Shown: piece after piece, positions 12,401-24,400 of the stretch
Numbering within the stretch: position 1 is the first letter of the stretch
Layout of the letters: each line of letters opens with the position of its first letter
Assembly (NCBI GenBank): GCA_944739405.2
Contig: OX123190.2
Span: forward strand, 83,395,086-83,459,085
Reading direction: 5' to 3'
DNA: 64,000 bases
Origin: Euclidia mi
Taxonomy: Eukaryota; Arthropoda; Insecta; Lepidoptera; Erebidae
The notes under the pieces: model-generated
The model's database searches: none
What the model was told of the DNA's origin: nothing
What the model saw: only the letters and a program-made list of their open reading frames with translations
Translations under genes and position numbers: made by a program

Positions 12401-15400
12401 CGATAAAAATCCGATTTCAGATTTTGAAATCGATTTCAGAAACGGATTTTAGAAATCGATTTCAGTAGCGGATGTTGGAGCGTAGCGTAAACAATCGAAA
12501 TCTTTTTGTATTTTAGGCGTGAGACCAATCAAGGCAAATAAAACTCCAAACATAAATTCCTAATAACTATTTGCAATTTCCAAAATAAACATTAAATATG
12601 TAGTTGAAATCTGAATTAGATATTATCGCCTCAATATATAGTTTATTTTTTCTATTCAATATAACAGGATTACTTCACGAAGTGGCCTGAAGTGTTTGCA
12701 ATCCCAAATCAAGAAGCTACCACAGTGGCCGATAAGCTGGTGTAGGAATATGTCTTTTGTCGGTTCGGGGTGCCCTTGGAAATCCACAGCGATCAAGGCC
12801 GGAACTTCGAATCTGAGTTGTTCAAGGAGACTTGGCGCGTGATGGGTGCACATAAAACCAGGACCACGGCTTATCATCCGCAATCAGATGGCATGGTTGA
12901 ACGATTTAACCAATCCCTGGAAAGGTACCTAGCGAAGGTCGTGGAGAGCAAACAAAGAGATTGGGACAAGCACGTCCAACCATTTCTCGTGTCATATCGC
13001 AGTGCGGTCCACGAAATTAAACTATACACCACTATTTTTTAATTAGTACAAAAACTTTGAGGACATATTAGCGAAGACATTATTATCATATATGTGACAT
13101 AAGAATTTCATAATATCTATAAATAGCCAAGTTATAATTATTTGTTTTTTTGTAGAAAATCTCACCAAAATCATAGACATATTTTACAATCCATTCACTA
13201 CTTCATTGATAGTATTTACTTTCCGTCCTACTCTTACGCATTCTTTCCGTCGCACTTATAATGTAGGTAGCCTTAGACAATAAAATGAAGCAAAATAATC
13301 AGTGTAGGTAGATACTTTTGAATTTTCTTAAATCTACCCTCTCATTCATAGTTTATCCGGGCTTAGGACCGGCAAAATTTACCGTTTAACAAGTAATTAA
13401 ATACGAAGGTATGTAATTAGAAAGCAAACGCATATCAAAATAAAAGAAGGTATTCTGTAATAAAAGAAAACAGTAATTTTGGCGTATTTATGAAGTTAGA
13501 ATCATCTGCTATTTTCAAATTATTTCATCATCATCAGACCGATTTTAAGCCGCCCGCCTCAAATTACTATTTATTTAAGTAGGTATTATTTACTAAACTT
13601 ACAAGTATTTCCATTATCCTTCGAAATGTCTATCACCATTGTCAATACACAGATCACAGTCTTTTCACTTCGTCAAAAGCGTCAAATATGCGCTGTCTTA
13701 ATGGTTCGACACTAACTGACTTACTTTTGTACACTCACAAAATGATGTCCATGGGTTCACAGCTACACTCGCGATTCCACCACTCAAAAAGTATGCACGA
13801 AGCATAGTTACATACTCCCGTGATATTATGAACTGATAAACCATCGCGTCGGGAAAACGTAAACAAACAAATTGCAGCGAAAATATCGATAGGTACGCTC
13901 TCGTCCGCTAGCAATTTAGCACTGCTTGTAGCATCCGAGCGCGGCGCGCGCGCAGTGGGAGAGGGGGGAATTTATCAATGGAATGGTTTACTACTAATAG
14001 TACACGAGTCGGTCATAGTCTTAGTTATGCATTAACCAATTATTACGTATTTTTGTGGACAGTTTTGAGACAATTTTGGGACTCAGTGTTTTTATTTTTT
14101 AATTACATAAATATGATTAGTTAAAGATACTTAGTGCTCCGTTAATTTTTTTGTACTAATTAAAAAATAGTGGTGTATAATATGGTGACCGAAATCGAAA
14201 GCCTCAAATACGTCAAATTAGAGTTTCTGCTACTAAATGTAGAATTACGCTTATGACATTCCATGCGCATGTTTTCATTGTGAATTAAGTGTACTAATCT
14301 TTTCAAATATTTTTTAAAGATATTTTGTTTATTTTTTAATTTATTTACCTTCGATTACGTTCCTTTTTAAATGATATTCAGACGATATCAATCGAATTGT
14401 AGGGATCGAGAGGTCATGAAATTATCCATTTGTAGTTTGAAAATTACATACCTTCAATCGTTTAACGTCTTTATCAGTGGCGCTGATGCGGTAGATGCCC
14501 TTCTCACTCAGGCCTCGCTTCTCCACCTCGTTGATGCAGTGCACCAGCAGCGCCGGCACCATGGGCGGGCTCGACGGCGCGTAGTCCGAGATACAGCCCT
14601 CCTGCTGTGGGACGTAAACCATGTGGATATTAGTACTGGCCGTGTGGTTCATACTAAATAATTGAGCGCGTCTTAATCGCGTAAAATTCACTTTTATAAG
14701 GTATATATACCTATTTGTTTCTGACGTTTCGACCGTCCTGTACCGGTCATTGGATGCATGAGAGCGCAACAACGCAAAAAGTCTTTCGTGGCAAAGCCGC
14801 GACACTATGACGAAAATTGAGATAGACTTAATTATGGCGGATAAAAGGCGAATATTTAGAGATGTCTCCTATGGTCACTAGGTTCAACAGCGGAAGTGAT
14901 CACCGACTTGTACGAGGCACTCTAAATATCGATTATAAGCTTGAACGCGTTCGCCTTATGAATTCTACGCTCCAGCCAAATTTCCTCCAATCCGTGGATG
15001 GATCTGAAACATGCCAGCTAAAACTGGAAAACCGGTTCGCTGCCTTGCAAAGTGCAATAGACGCTCATACGGACCAGTAACTCGATCAAATGGTGGACAT
15101 CCTGTGGGATGAAGGGACGTAACTCTTTAAGACGCATCACACCAGCAGGAGATCTCAACTTTCGCGAGAATCTCTGCAGCTAATAGAGACGCGATGAGAA
15201 AAGCCGACAGGCAGACTTCGTCAGATCTAAATAAAAGGATCAAGCTGGTAAGACGCGACCTCCGTAGCTCAATACACGCTCTATACAAAATGCGATCGCG
15301 CGAAATCGGGGGTCGAAAGATTTTACGCAGCATTTAGGTCGAAGTCATCTGACGAAGCTGACCACGTCAGACGGGAAAGTCGCCACTTCTAGGCCGGAGA

Positions 15401-18400
15401 TTCTTGCGGTGGTTCAGAGCTTCTACGGCAACCTCTACACCTCAAAAGCGTCCCGTACCCAAACCGACTCCAAGGATCCAAGAGCCACTTTAATCCGCCA
15501 CTTCACGGAAGAGTTGCCAGACGTCAGCCAAGACGAATTCGTGGTGGCCTTGAGGCAGCTTAAAAATGGAAAAGCCCCCGGGGAAGATGGACTTACGACG
15601 GACCTGCTAAAGGTAGGTGGGAAACCTATACTTGTGCAGGTCCGACGCGTATTTAATTCTGTCCTGTTCTCATAGAGAACTCCAAGGACGTGGTGCAAGA
15701 GCATTGTCGTTTTGTTATTAAAAAAGGGAGACAAAACTCTTTTGAAGAACTATCGACCTATCTTGCTCTTGAGCCACGTCTATAAGCTGTTCTCCGGCGT
15801 CATTACGAACTGTCTCGCGCGTAGACTTGATGAGTTCCAGCCGCCCTAACAGGCCGGTTTTACTGGAGGACACGGCACCATAGACCACATCCACACAACT
15901 CGGCAGATTATACAGAAGACAGAGGAGTATAATTATAATAGTGGAGTATAATTCTTTAAGCAATAGTTGAAATTCATTTGATATGTATGATACGAACATT
16001 TAAAATTGTCGGGAATACTGTTTTGCTCACTTGAATACATACTCTATATCTATAAGTGAAAACTTTATAATTGGCTTACAGATGTATAATTCTAATGCTA
16101 AACACAGTATTTTAGCTGTAAGTTTTCCATGTATGAAATAAATAAATAATCCTCTATTGTGTTAGCGTGTATGAGAATGCCTTTGATTTCAATGAAACCC
16201 GGTCTGATCTGGAGTCTTTGCAACGGTGCCAAATCGATTTGCGATATGTCCAAGTGCTGAGAGGTCTGTATGACGCCGCGACTATGACAGTCCAAGTACA
16301 GAACCAGCAGCAGATGATGTACCGATAGTGGTCGTGGAGAGACGGAAATAGGCTAGTTATTATCGTTAATTTTACGCGATTAAGACGCGCTAAATTATTT
16401 TGTATACAAATCGCGAAAGTTTAAAGGCCGTAAGTGGTGACGGATTTCCAATACATAGTATCATTAGGTCATTACTCCATTAGGGGCCTTCCATAAATTA
16501 CGTCCCACAATTTTAGTGAAATTTTTGACTTCACTTGCCGGGCGCGACGCACGGCAGCGGCAGCAGCGCGCGGCACTCGGGGTGCGGCACCACTCGCACT
16601 CGCACTTGACACAGTAGAGGAGTAGTACTCACTAGCGGCGCGTGTGCGCGGCGCGCGTGCGGGCCGGGCGCGACGCACGGCAGCGGCAGCAGCGCGCGGC
16701 ACTCGGGGTGCGGCACCACTCGCACTCGCACTCGCACTTGACACAGTAGAGGAGTAGTACTCACTAGCGGCGCGTGTGCGCGGCGCGCGTGCGGGCCGGG
16801 CGCGACGCACGGCAGCGGCAGCAGCGCGCGGCACTCGGGGTGCGGCACCACTCGCACTCGCACTCGCACTTGACACAGTAGAGGAGTAGTACTCACTAGC
16901 GGCGCGTGTGCGCGGCGCGCGTGCGGGCCGGGCGCGACGCACGGCAGCGGCAGCAGCGCGCGGCACTCGGGGTGCGGCACCACTCGCACTCGCACTCGCA
17001 CTTGACACAGCAGAGGAGTAGTACTCACTAGCGGCGCGTGTGCGCGGCGCGCGTGCGGGCCGGGCGCGACGCACGGCAGCGGCAGCAGCGCGCGGCACTC
17101 GGGGTGCGGCACCACTCGCACTCGCACTCGCACTTGACACAGCAGAGGAGTAGTACTCACTAGCGGCGCGTGTGCGCGGCGCGCGTGCGGGCCGGGCGCG
17201 ACGCACGGCAGCGGCAGCAGCGCGCGGCACTCGGGGTGCGGCACCACTCGCACTCGCACTCGCACTTGACACAGTAGAGGAGTAGTACTCACTAGCGGCG
17301 CGTGTGCGCGGCGCGCGTGCGGGCCGGGCGCGACGCACGGCAGCGGCAGCAGCGCGCGGCACTCGGGGTGCGGCACCACTCGCACTCGCACTCGCACTTG
17401 ACACAGTAGAGGAGTAGTACTCACTAGCGGCGCGTGTGCGCGGCGCGCGTGCGGGCCGGGCGCGACGCACGGCAGCGGCAGCAGCGCGCGGCACTCGGGG
17501 TGCGGCACCACTCGCACTCGCACTCGCACTTGACACAGTAGAGGAGTAGTACTCACTAGCGGCGCGTGTGCGCGGCGCGCGTGCGGGCCGGGCGCGACGC
17601 ACGGCAGCGGCAGCAGCGCGCGGCACTCGGGGTGCGGCACCACTCGCACTCGCACTTGACATAGTAGAGGAGTAGTACTCACTAGCGGCGCGTGTGCGCG
17701 GCGCGCGTGCGGGCCGGGCGCGCTGCTGCCGCTGCCGGCAGCAGCGCGCGGCACTCGGGGTGCGGCACCACTCGCACTCGCACTTGACACAGTAGAGGAG
17801 TAGTACTCACTAGCGGCGCGTGTGCGCGGCGCGCGTGCGGGCCGGGCGCGACGCACGGCAGCGGCAGCAGCGCGCGGCACTCGGGGTGCGGCACCACTCG
17901 CACTCGCACTTGACACAGTAGAGGAGTAGTACTCACTAGCGGCGCGTGTGCGCGGCGCGCGTGCGGGCCGGGCGCGACGCACGGCAGCGGCAGCAGCGCG
18001 CGGCACTCGGGGTGCGGCACCACTCGCACTCGCACTTGACACAGTAGAGGAGTAGTACTCACTAGCGGCGCGTGTGCGCGGCGCGCGTGCGGGCCGGGCG
18101 CGACGCACGGCAGCGGCAGCAGCGCGCGGCACTCGGGGTGCGGCACCACTCGCACTCGCACTCGCACTTGACACAGTAGAGGAGTAGTACTCACTAGCGG
18201 CGCGTGTGCGCGGCGCGCGTGCGGGCCGGGCGCGACGCACGGCAGCGGCAGCAGCGCGCGGCACTCGGGGTGCGGCACCACTCGCACTCGCACTTGACAC
18301 AGTAGAGGAGTAGTACTCACTAGCGGCGCGTGTGCGCGGCGCGCGTGCGGGCCGGGCGCGACGCACGGCAGCGGCAGCAGCGCGCGGCACTCGGGGTGCG

Positions 18401-21400
18401 GCACCACTCGCACTCGCACTCGCACTTGACACAGTAGAGGAGTAGTACTCACTAGCGGCGCGTGTGCGCGGCGCGCGTGCGGGCCGGGCGCGACGCACGG
18501 CAGCGGCAGCAGCGCGCGGCACTCGGGGTGCGGCACCACTCGCACTCGCACTCGCACTTGACACAGTAGAGGAGTAGTACTCACTAGCGGCGCGTGTGCG
18601 CGGCGCGCGTGCGGGCCGGGCGCGACGCACGGCAGCGGCAGCAGCGCGCGGCACTCGGGGTGCGGCACCACTCGCACTCGCACTCGCACTTGACACAGTA
18701 GAGGAGTAGTACTCACTAGCGGCGCGTGTGCGCGGCGCGCGTGCGGGCCGGGCGCGACGCACGGCAGCGGCAGCAGCGCGCGGCACTCGGGGTGCGGCAC
18801 CACTCGCACTCGCACTCGCACTTGACACAGTAGAGGAGTAGTACTCACTAGCGGCGCGTGTGCGCGGCGCGCGTGCGGGCCGGGCGCGACGCACGGCAGC
18901 GGCAGCAGCGCGCGGCACTCGGGGTGCGGCACCACTCGCACTCGCACTCGCACTTGACACAGTAGAGGAGTAGTACTCACTAGCGGCGCGTGTGCGCGGC
19001 GCGCGTGCGGGCCGGGCGCGACGCACGGCAGCGGCAGCAGCGCGCGGCACTCGGGGTGCGGCACCACTCGCACTCGCACTCGCACTTGACACAGTAGAGG
19101 AGTAGTACTCACTAGCGGCGCGTGTGCGCGGCGCGCGTGCGGGCCGGGCGCGACGCACGGCAGCGGCAGCAGCGCGCGGCACTCGGGGTGCGGCACCACT
19201 CGCACTCGCACTCGCACTTGACACAGTAGAGGAGTAGTACTCACTAGCGGCGCGTGTGCGCGGCGCGCGTGCGGGCCGGGCGCGACGCACGGCAGCGGCA
19301 GCAGCGCGCGGCACTCGGGGTGCGGCACCACTCGCACTCGCACTTGACACAGTAGAGGAGTAGTACTCACTAGCGGCGCGTGTGCGCGGCGCGCGTGCGG
19401 GCCGGGCGCGACGCACGGCAGCGGCAGCAGCGCGCGGCACTCGGGGTGCGGCACCACTCGCACTCGCACTCGCACTTGACACAGTAGAGGAGTAGTACTC
19501 ACTAGCGGCGCGTGTGCGCGGCGCGCGTGCGGGCCGGGCGCGACGCACGGCAGCGGCAGCAGCGCGCGGCACTCGGGGTGCGGCACCACTCGCACTCGCA
19601 CTCGCACTTGACACAGTAGAGGAGTAGTACTCACTAGCGGCGCGTGTGCGCGGCGCGCGTGCGGGCCGGGCGCGACGCACGGCAGCGGCAGCAGCGCGCG
19701 GCACTCGGGGTGCGGCACCACTCGCACTCGCACTCGCACTTGACACAGTAGAGGAGTAGTACTCACTAGCGGCGCGTGTGCGCGGCGCGCGTGCGGGCCG
19801 GGCGCGACGCACGGCAGCGGCAGCAGCGCGCGGCACTCGGGGTGCGGCACCACTCGCACTCGCACTCGCACTTGACACAGTAGAGGAGTAGTACTCACTA
19901 GCGGCGCGTGTGCGCGGCGCGCGTGCGGGCCGGGCGCGACGCACGGCAGCGGCAGCAGCGCGCGGCACTCGGGGTGCGGCACCACTCGCACTCGCACTCG
20001 CACTTGACACAGTAGAGGAGTAGTACTCACTAGCGGCGCGTGTGCGCGGCGCGCGTGCGGGCCGGGCGCGACGCACGGCAGCGGCAGCAGCGCGCGGCAC
20101 TCGGGGTGCGGCACCACTCGCACTCGCACTTGACACAGTAGAGGAGTAGTACTCACTAGCGGCGCGTGTGCGCGGCGCGCGTGCGGGCCGGGCGCGACGC
20201 ACGGCAGCGGCAGCAGCGCGCGGCACTCGGGGTGCGGCACCACTCGCACTCGCACTTGACACAGTAGAGGAGTAGTACTCACTAGCGGCGCGTGTGCGCG
20301 GCGCGCGTGCGGGCCGGGCGCGACGCACGGCAGCGGCAGCAGCGCGCGGCACTCGGGGTGCGGCACCACTCGCACTCGCACTCGCACTTGACACAGTAGA
20401 GGAGTAGTACTCACTAGCGGCGCGTGTGCGCGGCGCGCGTGCGGGCCGGGCGCGACGCACGGCAGCGGCAGCAGCGCGCGGCACTCGGGGTGCGGCACCA
20501 CTCGCACTCGCACTCGCACTTGACACAGTAGAGGAGTAGTACTCACTAGCGGCGCGTGTGCGCGGCGCGCGTGCGGGCCGGGCGCGACGCACGGCAGCGG
20601 CAGCAGCGCGCGGCACTCGGGGTGCGGCACCACTCGCACTCGCACTCGCACTTGACACAGCAGAGGAGTAGTACTCACTAGCGGCGCGTGTGCGCGGCGC
20701 GCGTGCGGGCCGGGCGCGACGCACGGCAGCGGCAGCAGCGCGCGGCACTCGGGGTGCGGCACCACTCGCACTCGCACTCGCACTTGACACAGTAGAGGAG
20801 TAGTACTCACTAGCGGCGCGTGTGCGCGGCGCGCGTGCGGGCCGGGCGCGACGCACGGCAGCGGCAGCAGCGCGCGGCACTCGGGGTGCGGCACCACTCG
20901 CACTCGCACTTGACACAGTAGAGGAGTAGTACTCACTAGCGGCGCGTGTGCGCGGCGCGCGTGCGGGCCGGGCGCGACGCACGGCAGCGGCAGCAGCGCG
21001 CGGCACTCGGGGTGCGGCACCACTCGCACTCGCACTTGACACAGTAGAGGAGTAGTACTCACTAGCGGCGCGTGTGCGCGGCGCGCGTGCGGGCCGGGCG
21101 CGACGCACGGCAGCGGCAGCAGCGCGCGGCACTCGGGGTGCGGCACCACTCGCACTCGCACTTGACACAGTAGAGGAGTAGTACTCACTAGCGGCGCGTG
21201 TGCGCGGCGCGCGTGCGGGCCGGGCGCGACGCACGGCAGCGGCAGCAGCGCGCGGCACTCGGGGTGCGGCACCACTCGCACTCGCACTCGCACTTGACAC
21301 AGTAGAGGAGTAGTACTCACTAGCGGCGCGTGTGCGCGGCGCGCGTGCGGGCCGGGCGCGACGCACGGCAGCGGCAGCAGCGCGCGGCACTCGGGGTGCG

Positions 21401-24400
21401 GCACCACTCGCACTCGCACTCGCACTTGACACAGTAGAGGAGTAGTACTCACTAGCGGCGCGTGTGCGCGGCGCGCGTGCGGGCCGGGCGCGACGCACGG
21501 CAGCGGCAGCAGCGCGCGGCACTCGGGGTGCGGCACCACTCGCACTCGCACTCGCACTTGACACAGTAGAGGAGTAGTACTCACTAGCGGCGCGTGTGCG
21601 CGGCGCGCGTGCGGGCCGGGCGCGACGCACGGCAGCGGCAGCAGCGCGCGGCACTCGGGGTGCGGCACCACTCGCACTCGCACTCGCACTTGACACAGCA
21701 GAGGAGTAGTACTCACTAGCGGCGCGTGTGCGCGGCGCGCGTGCGGGCCGGGCGCGACGCACGGCAGCGGCAGCAGCGCGCGGCACTCGGGGTGCGGCAC
21801 CACTCGCACTCGCACTCGCACTTGACACAGTAGAGGAGTAGTACTCACTAGCGGCGCGTGTGCGCGGCGCGCGTGCGGGCCGGGCGCGACGCACGGCAGC
21901 GGCAGCAGCGCGCGGCACTCGGGGTGCGGCACCACTCGCACTCGCACTTGACACAGTAGAGGAGTAGTACTCACTAGCGGCGCGTGTGCGCGGCGCGCGT
22001 GCGGGCCGGGCGCGACGCACGGCAGCGGCAGCAGCGCGCGGCACTCGGGGTGCGGCACCACTCGCACTCGCACTTGACACAGTAGAGGAGTAGTACTCAC
22101 TAGCGGCGCGTGTGCGCGGCGCGCGTGCGGGCCGGGCGCGACGCACGGCAGCGGCAGCAGCGCGCGGCACTCGGGGTGCGGCACCACTCGCACTCGCACT
22201 CGCACTTGACACAGTAGAGGAGTAGTACTCACTAGCGGCGCGTGTGCGCGGCGCGCGTGCGGGCCGGGCGCGACGCACGGCAGCGGCAGCAGCGCGCGGC
22301 ACTCGGGGTGCGGCACCACTCGCACTCGCACTCGCACTTGACACAGTAGAGGAGTAGTACTCACTAGCGGCGCGTGTGCGCGGCGCGCGTGCGGGCCGGG
22401 CGCGACGCACGGCAGCGGCAGCAGCGCGCGGCACTCGGGGTGCGGCACCACTCGCACTCGCACTCGCACTTGACACAGTAGAGGAGTAGTACTCACTAGC
22501 GGCGCGTGTGCGCGGCGCGCGTGCGGGCCGGGCGCGACGCACGGCAGCGGCAGCAGCGCGCGGCACTCGGGGTGCGCCTGTGCGCGGCACCACTCACACT
22601 TGACTCCCAGCTTCGCGAACTTGATGCTGCACAGATATGTCTAAGATTAATCCCCGATTGTTACAGTTGTGTTCCTGAAACGTGCACTGCGCAGAACTTA
22701 GTGACTAAGGTCAGCCCAGCCAAGTTGAATACGCGAATTATAATTGGAAAAGTATATTGTAACATTTCTAGGTACAAAATATTTGGTCCTTCGAGCCGAA
22801 TGCTTATAAGAACATCCGGCTCGAAGGACCAAATATTTAAAATAAATGTAAGTATAAAGTACGGTGTACACTCACGTCTTGCCGCAGGGCCCGCAGGTCT
22901 CGCGCTTGTAGAAGTTCTTGGCGACGAAGTTGTGCGGGCGTGGGCGAGCACGGGGTGACGGGCCGAACGCCGCCGACACTACTGATGGCGTGCGCTGGGG
23001 GACCGCGCGCGGGGTCTCACACCCGCTCTCTGTGTCTGTGCAACATTCATATCGCGTCACAAAAATTGAAAGTTTTATTTAGAAAAAACATAGCACGGTT
23101 AACCGTAGTGCACAATCAAGCTAAAGAATGTAAATGTTATTGATCGATTGTAAATGTAATTGATTGATTGACAGAGAAATGTTTGCTTCAAACAAGTAGT
23201 ATATTTCGCCTTATCAAACCCTATAATTGTTTAATTAATTCGTTCATTACATATTAAATATATTGAAACTGAAGATAGACCTACAGTAAATAGATAGAAA
23301 CTCAGCAACTTCAGCTCGATTACACTAATTCTAGTTTCAAAAATAAGCTTCGAGAAGGTCATTAATAAACTGATTATAAAAATTCATAAGGAAAATTGTT
23401 GTGAAGTAAATAAATCTATATATTATTATATAACGTATTCTAAATACTGAAACATTGAAAAGGAAAACATGTTACATCTTCTTAGAAATGAGCTCTGCAT
23501 TTGACTACCTAGAGCACAACATCTAAGTCAATAAATGTAAACGATAATTATTATGGTAAATGGTCAAGGCTCTATGCGGAGACAATAAACAAATAGCTTA
23601 GCCTAGTATCACACAGATGAAAATCATACAATATATCTAAGACAAGAAGCTTTTTGGATATAAATAAATCCGGTGTACCTCAAGGGAGTACTCTAGGTCC
23701 TCTACGTTTGCTGTTCTATATAAAGAGTCTAACAGATGCCAACAATATACCATTAACAATAACAGATTTCAGACGAAAAGCCGAATATGTACATTTTAAA
23801 ACATTAGACATTGTAATGGATTTTTCTGGGTTGGTTCTAGATTCTAGGTAAAAAGAACTGAACCGCAAATAAAGCCGTTTAGTGTTCCGTCCAGTTGTAG
23901 AACGTTTCTCCATCGAAAGAATTCTTATCACATGATAGCTAAAAAAACTTAAAACATAAGAGTTCTACCGACGAAGTGCCCTAACTACCTGGCTTTTTAT
24001 CAAGTGTTAAAATTATGTCTTGAAGTAAATACAGTCCAATATATGCAGTAGAAGGCTGAAAGTAGTATGATATTGTATAGTTACCAGTGCGTGGCGGCGC
24101 GGAGGGCGTGCATTGCTCCTGTTTGACTGCACCGTTAGACCCGCGGCCCGACAACCGCGCGGCAGACTTGCGCGGCGTCGGCGCCTCGTCACTGCTCTCT
24201 GATATCGCTTGCTGCAGTTATACACAATAGCTATATATCTACTACAAACTGTTCTTTAAAAAGTTGCACAAGGGAAAATATATCGCAGGGCAGAAGACAA
24301 GATATAGAAGAACCATAGGTATGTGTCGTGCAGGGGATAAATGGGTGAATAGGTACACTAGGTGTCAATACTGCAAGATAAGGCTTAAATCAGTTAAAGC

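Noticed and set aside
16520..16545. GC-type donor (CCCG|GCAAGT) at the last array copy as the true end of exon 8
   Set aside because: It would leave exon 8 in phase 1, whereas exon 9 needs phase 0. The GTGAGT donor in the first copy gives the right phase. An AA|GTGAAG alternative (phase 2) would need a different exon 9 start and is less likely.
17682..22496. A 1604-codon minus frame (VVPHPECRALLPLPCVAPG repeats) as a stand-alone giant protein
   Set aside because: It starts at an internal ATG formed in the intron part of a unit. The frame is meaningful only as a potential extension of RacGAP exon 8, not as a separate gene.
16532..22499. CRISPR-like array
   Set aside because: Units are contiguous without variable spacers, and the genome is eukaryotic.
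16531..22593. A 2020-codon minus frame (SGAAPRVPRAAAAAVRR repeats)
   Set aside because: It is an alternative frame of the tandem array, open only because the unit lengths are multiples of three. Its long part is not the C1 frame, and it has no plausible start or domain.
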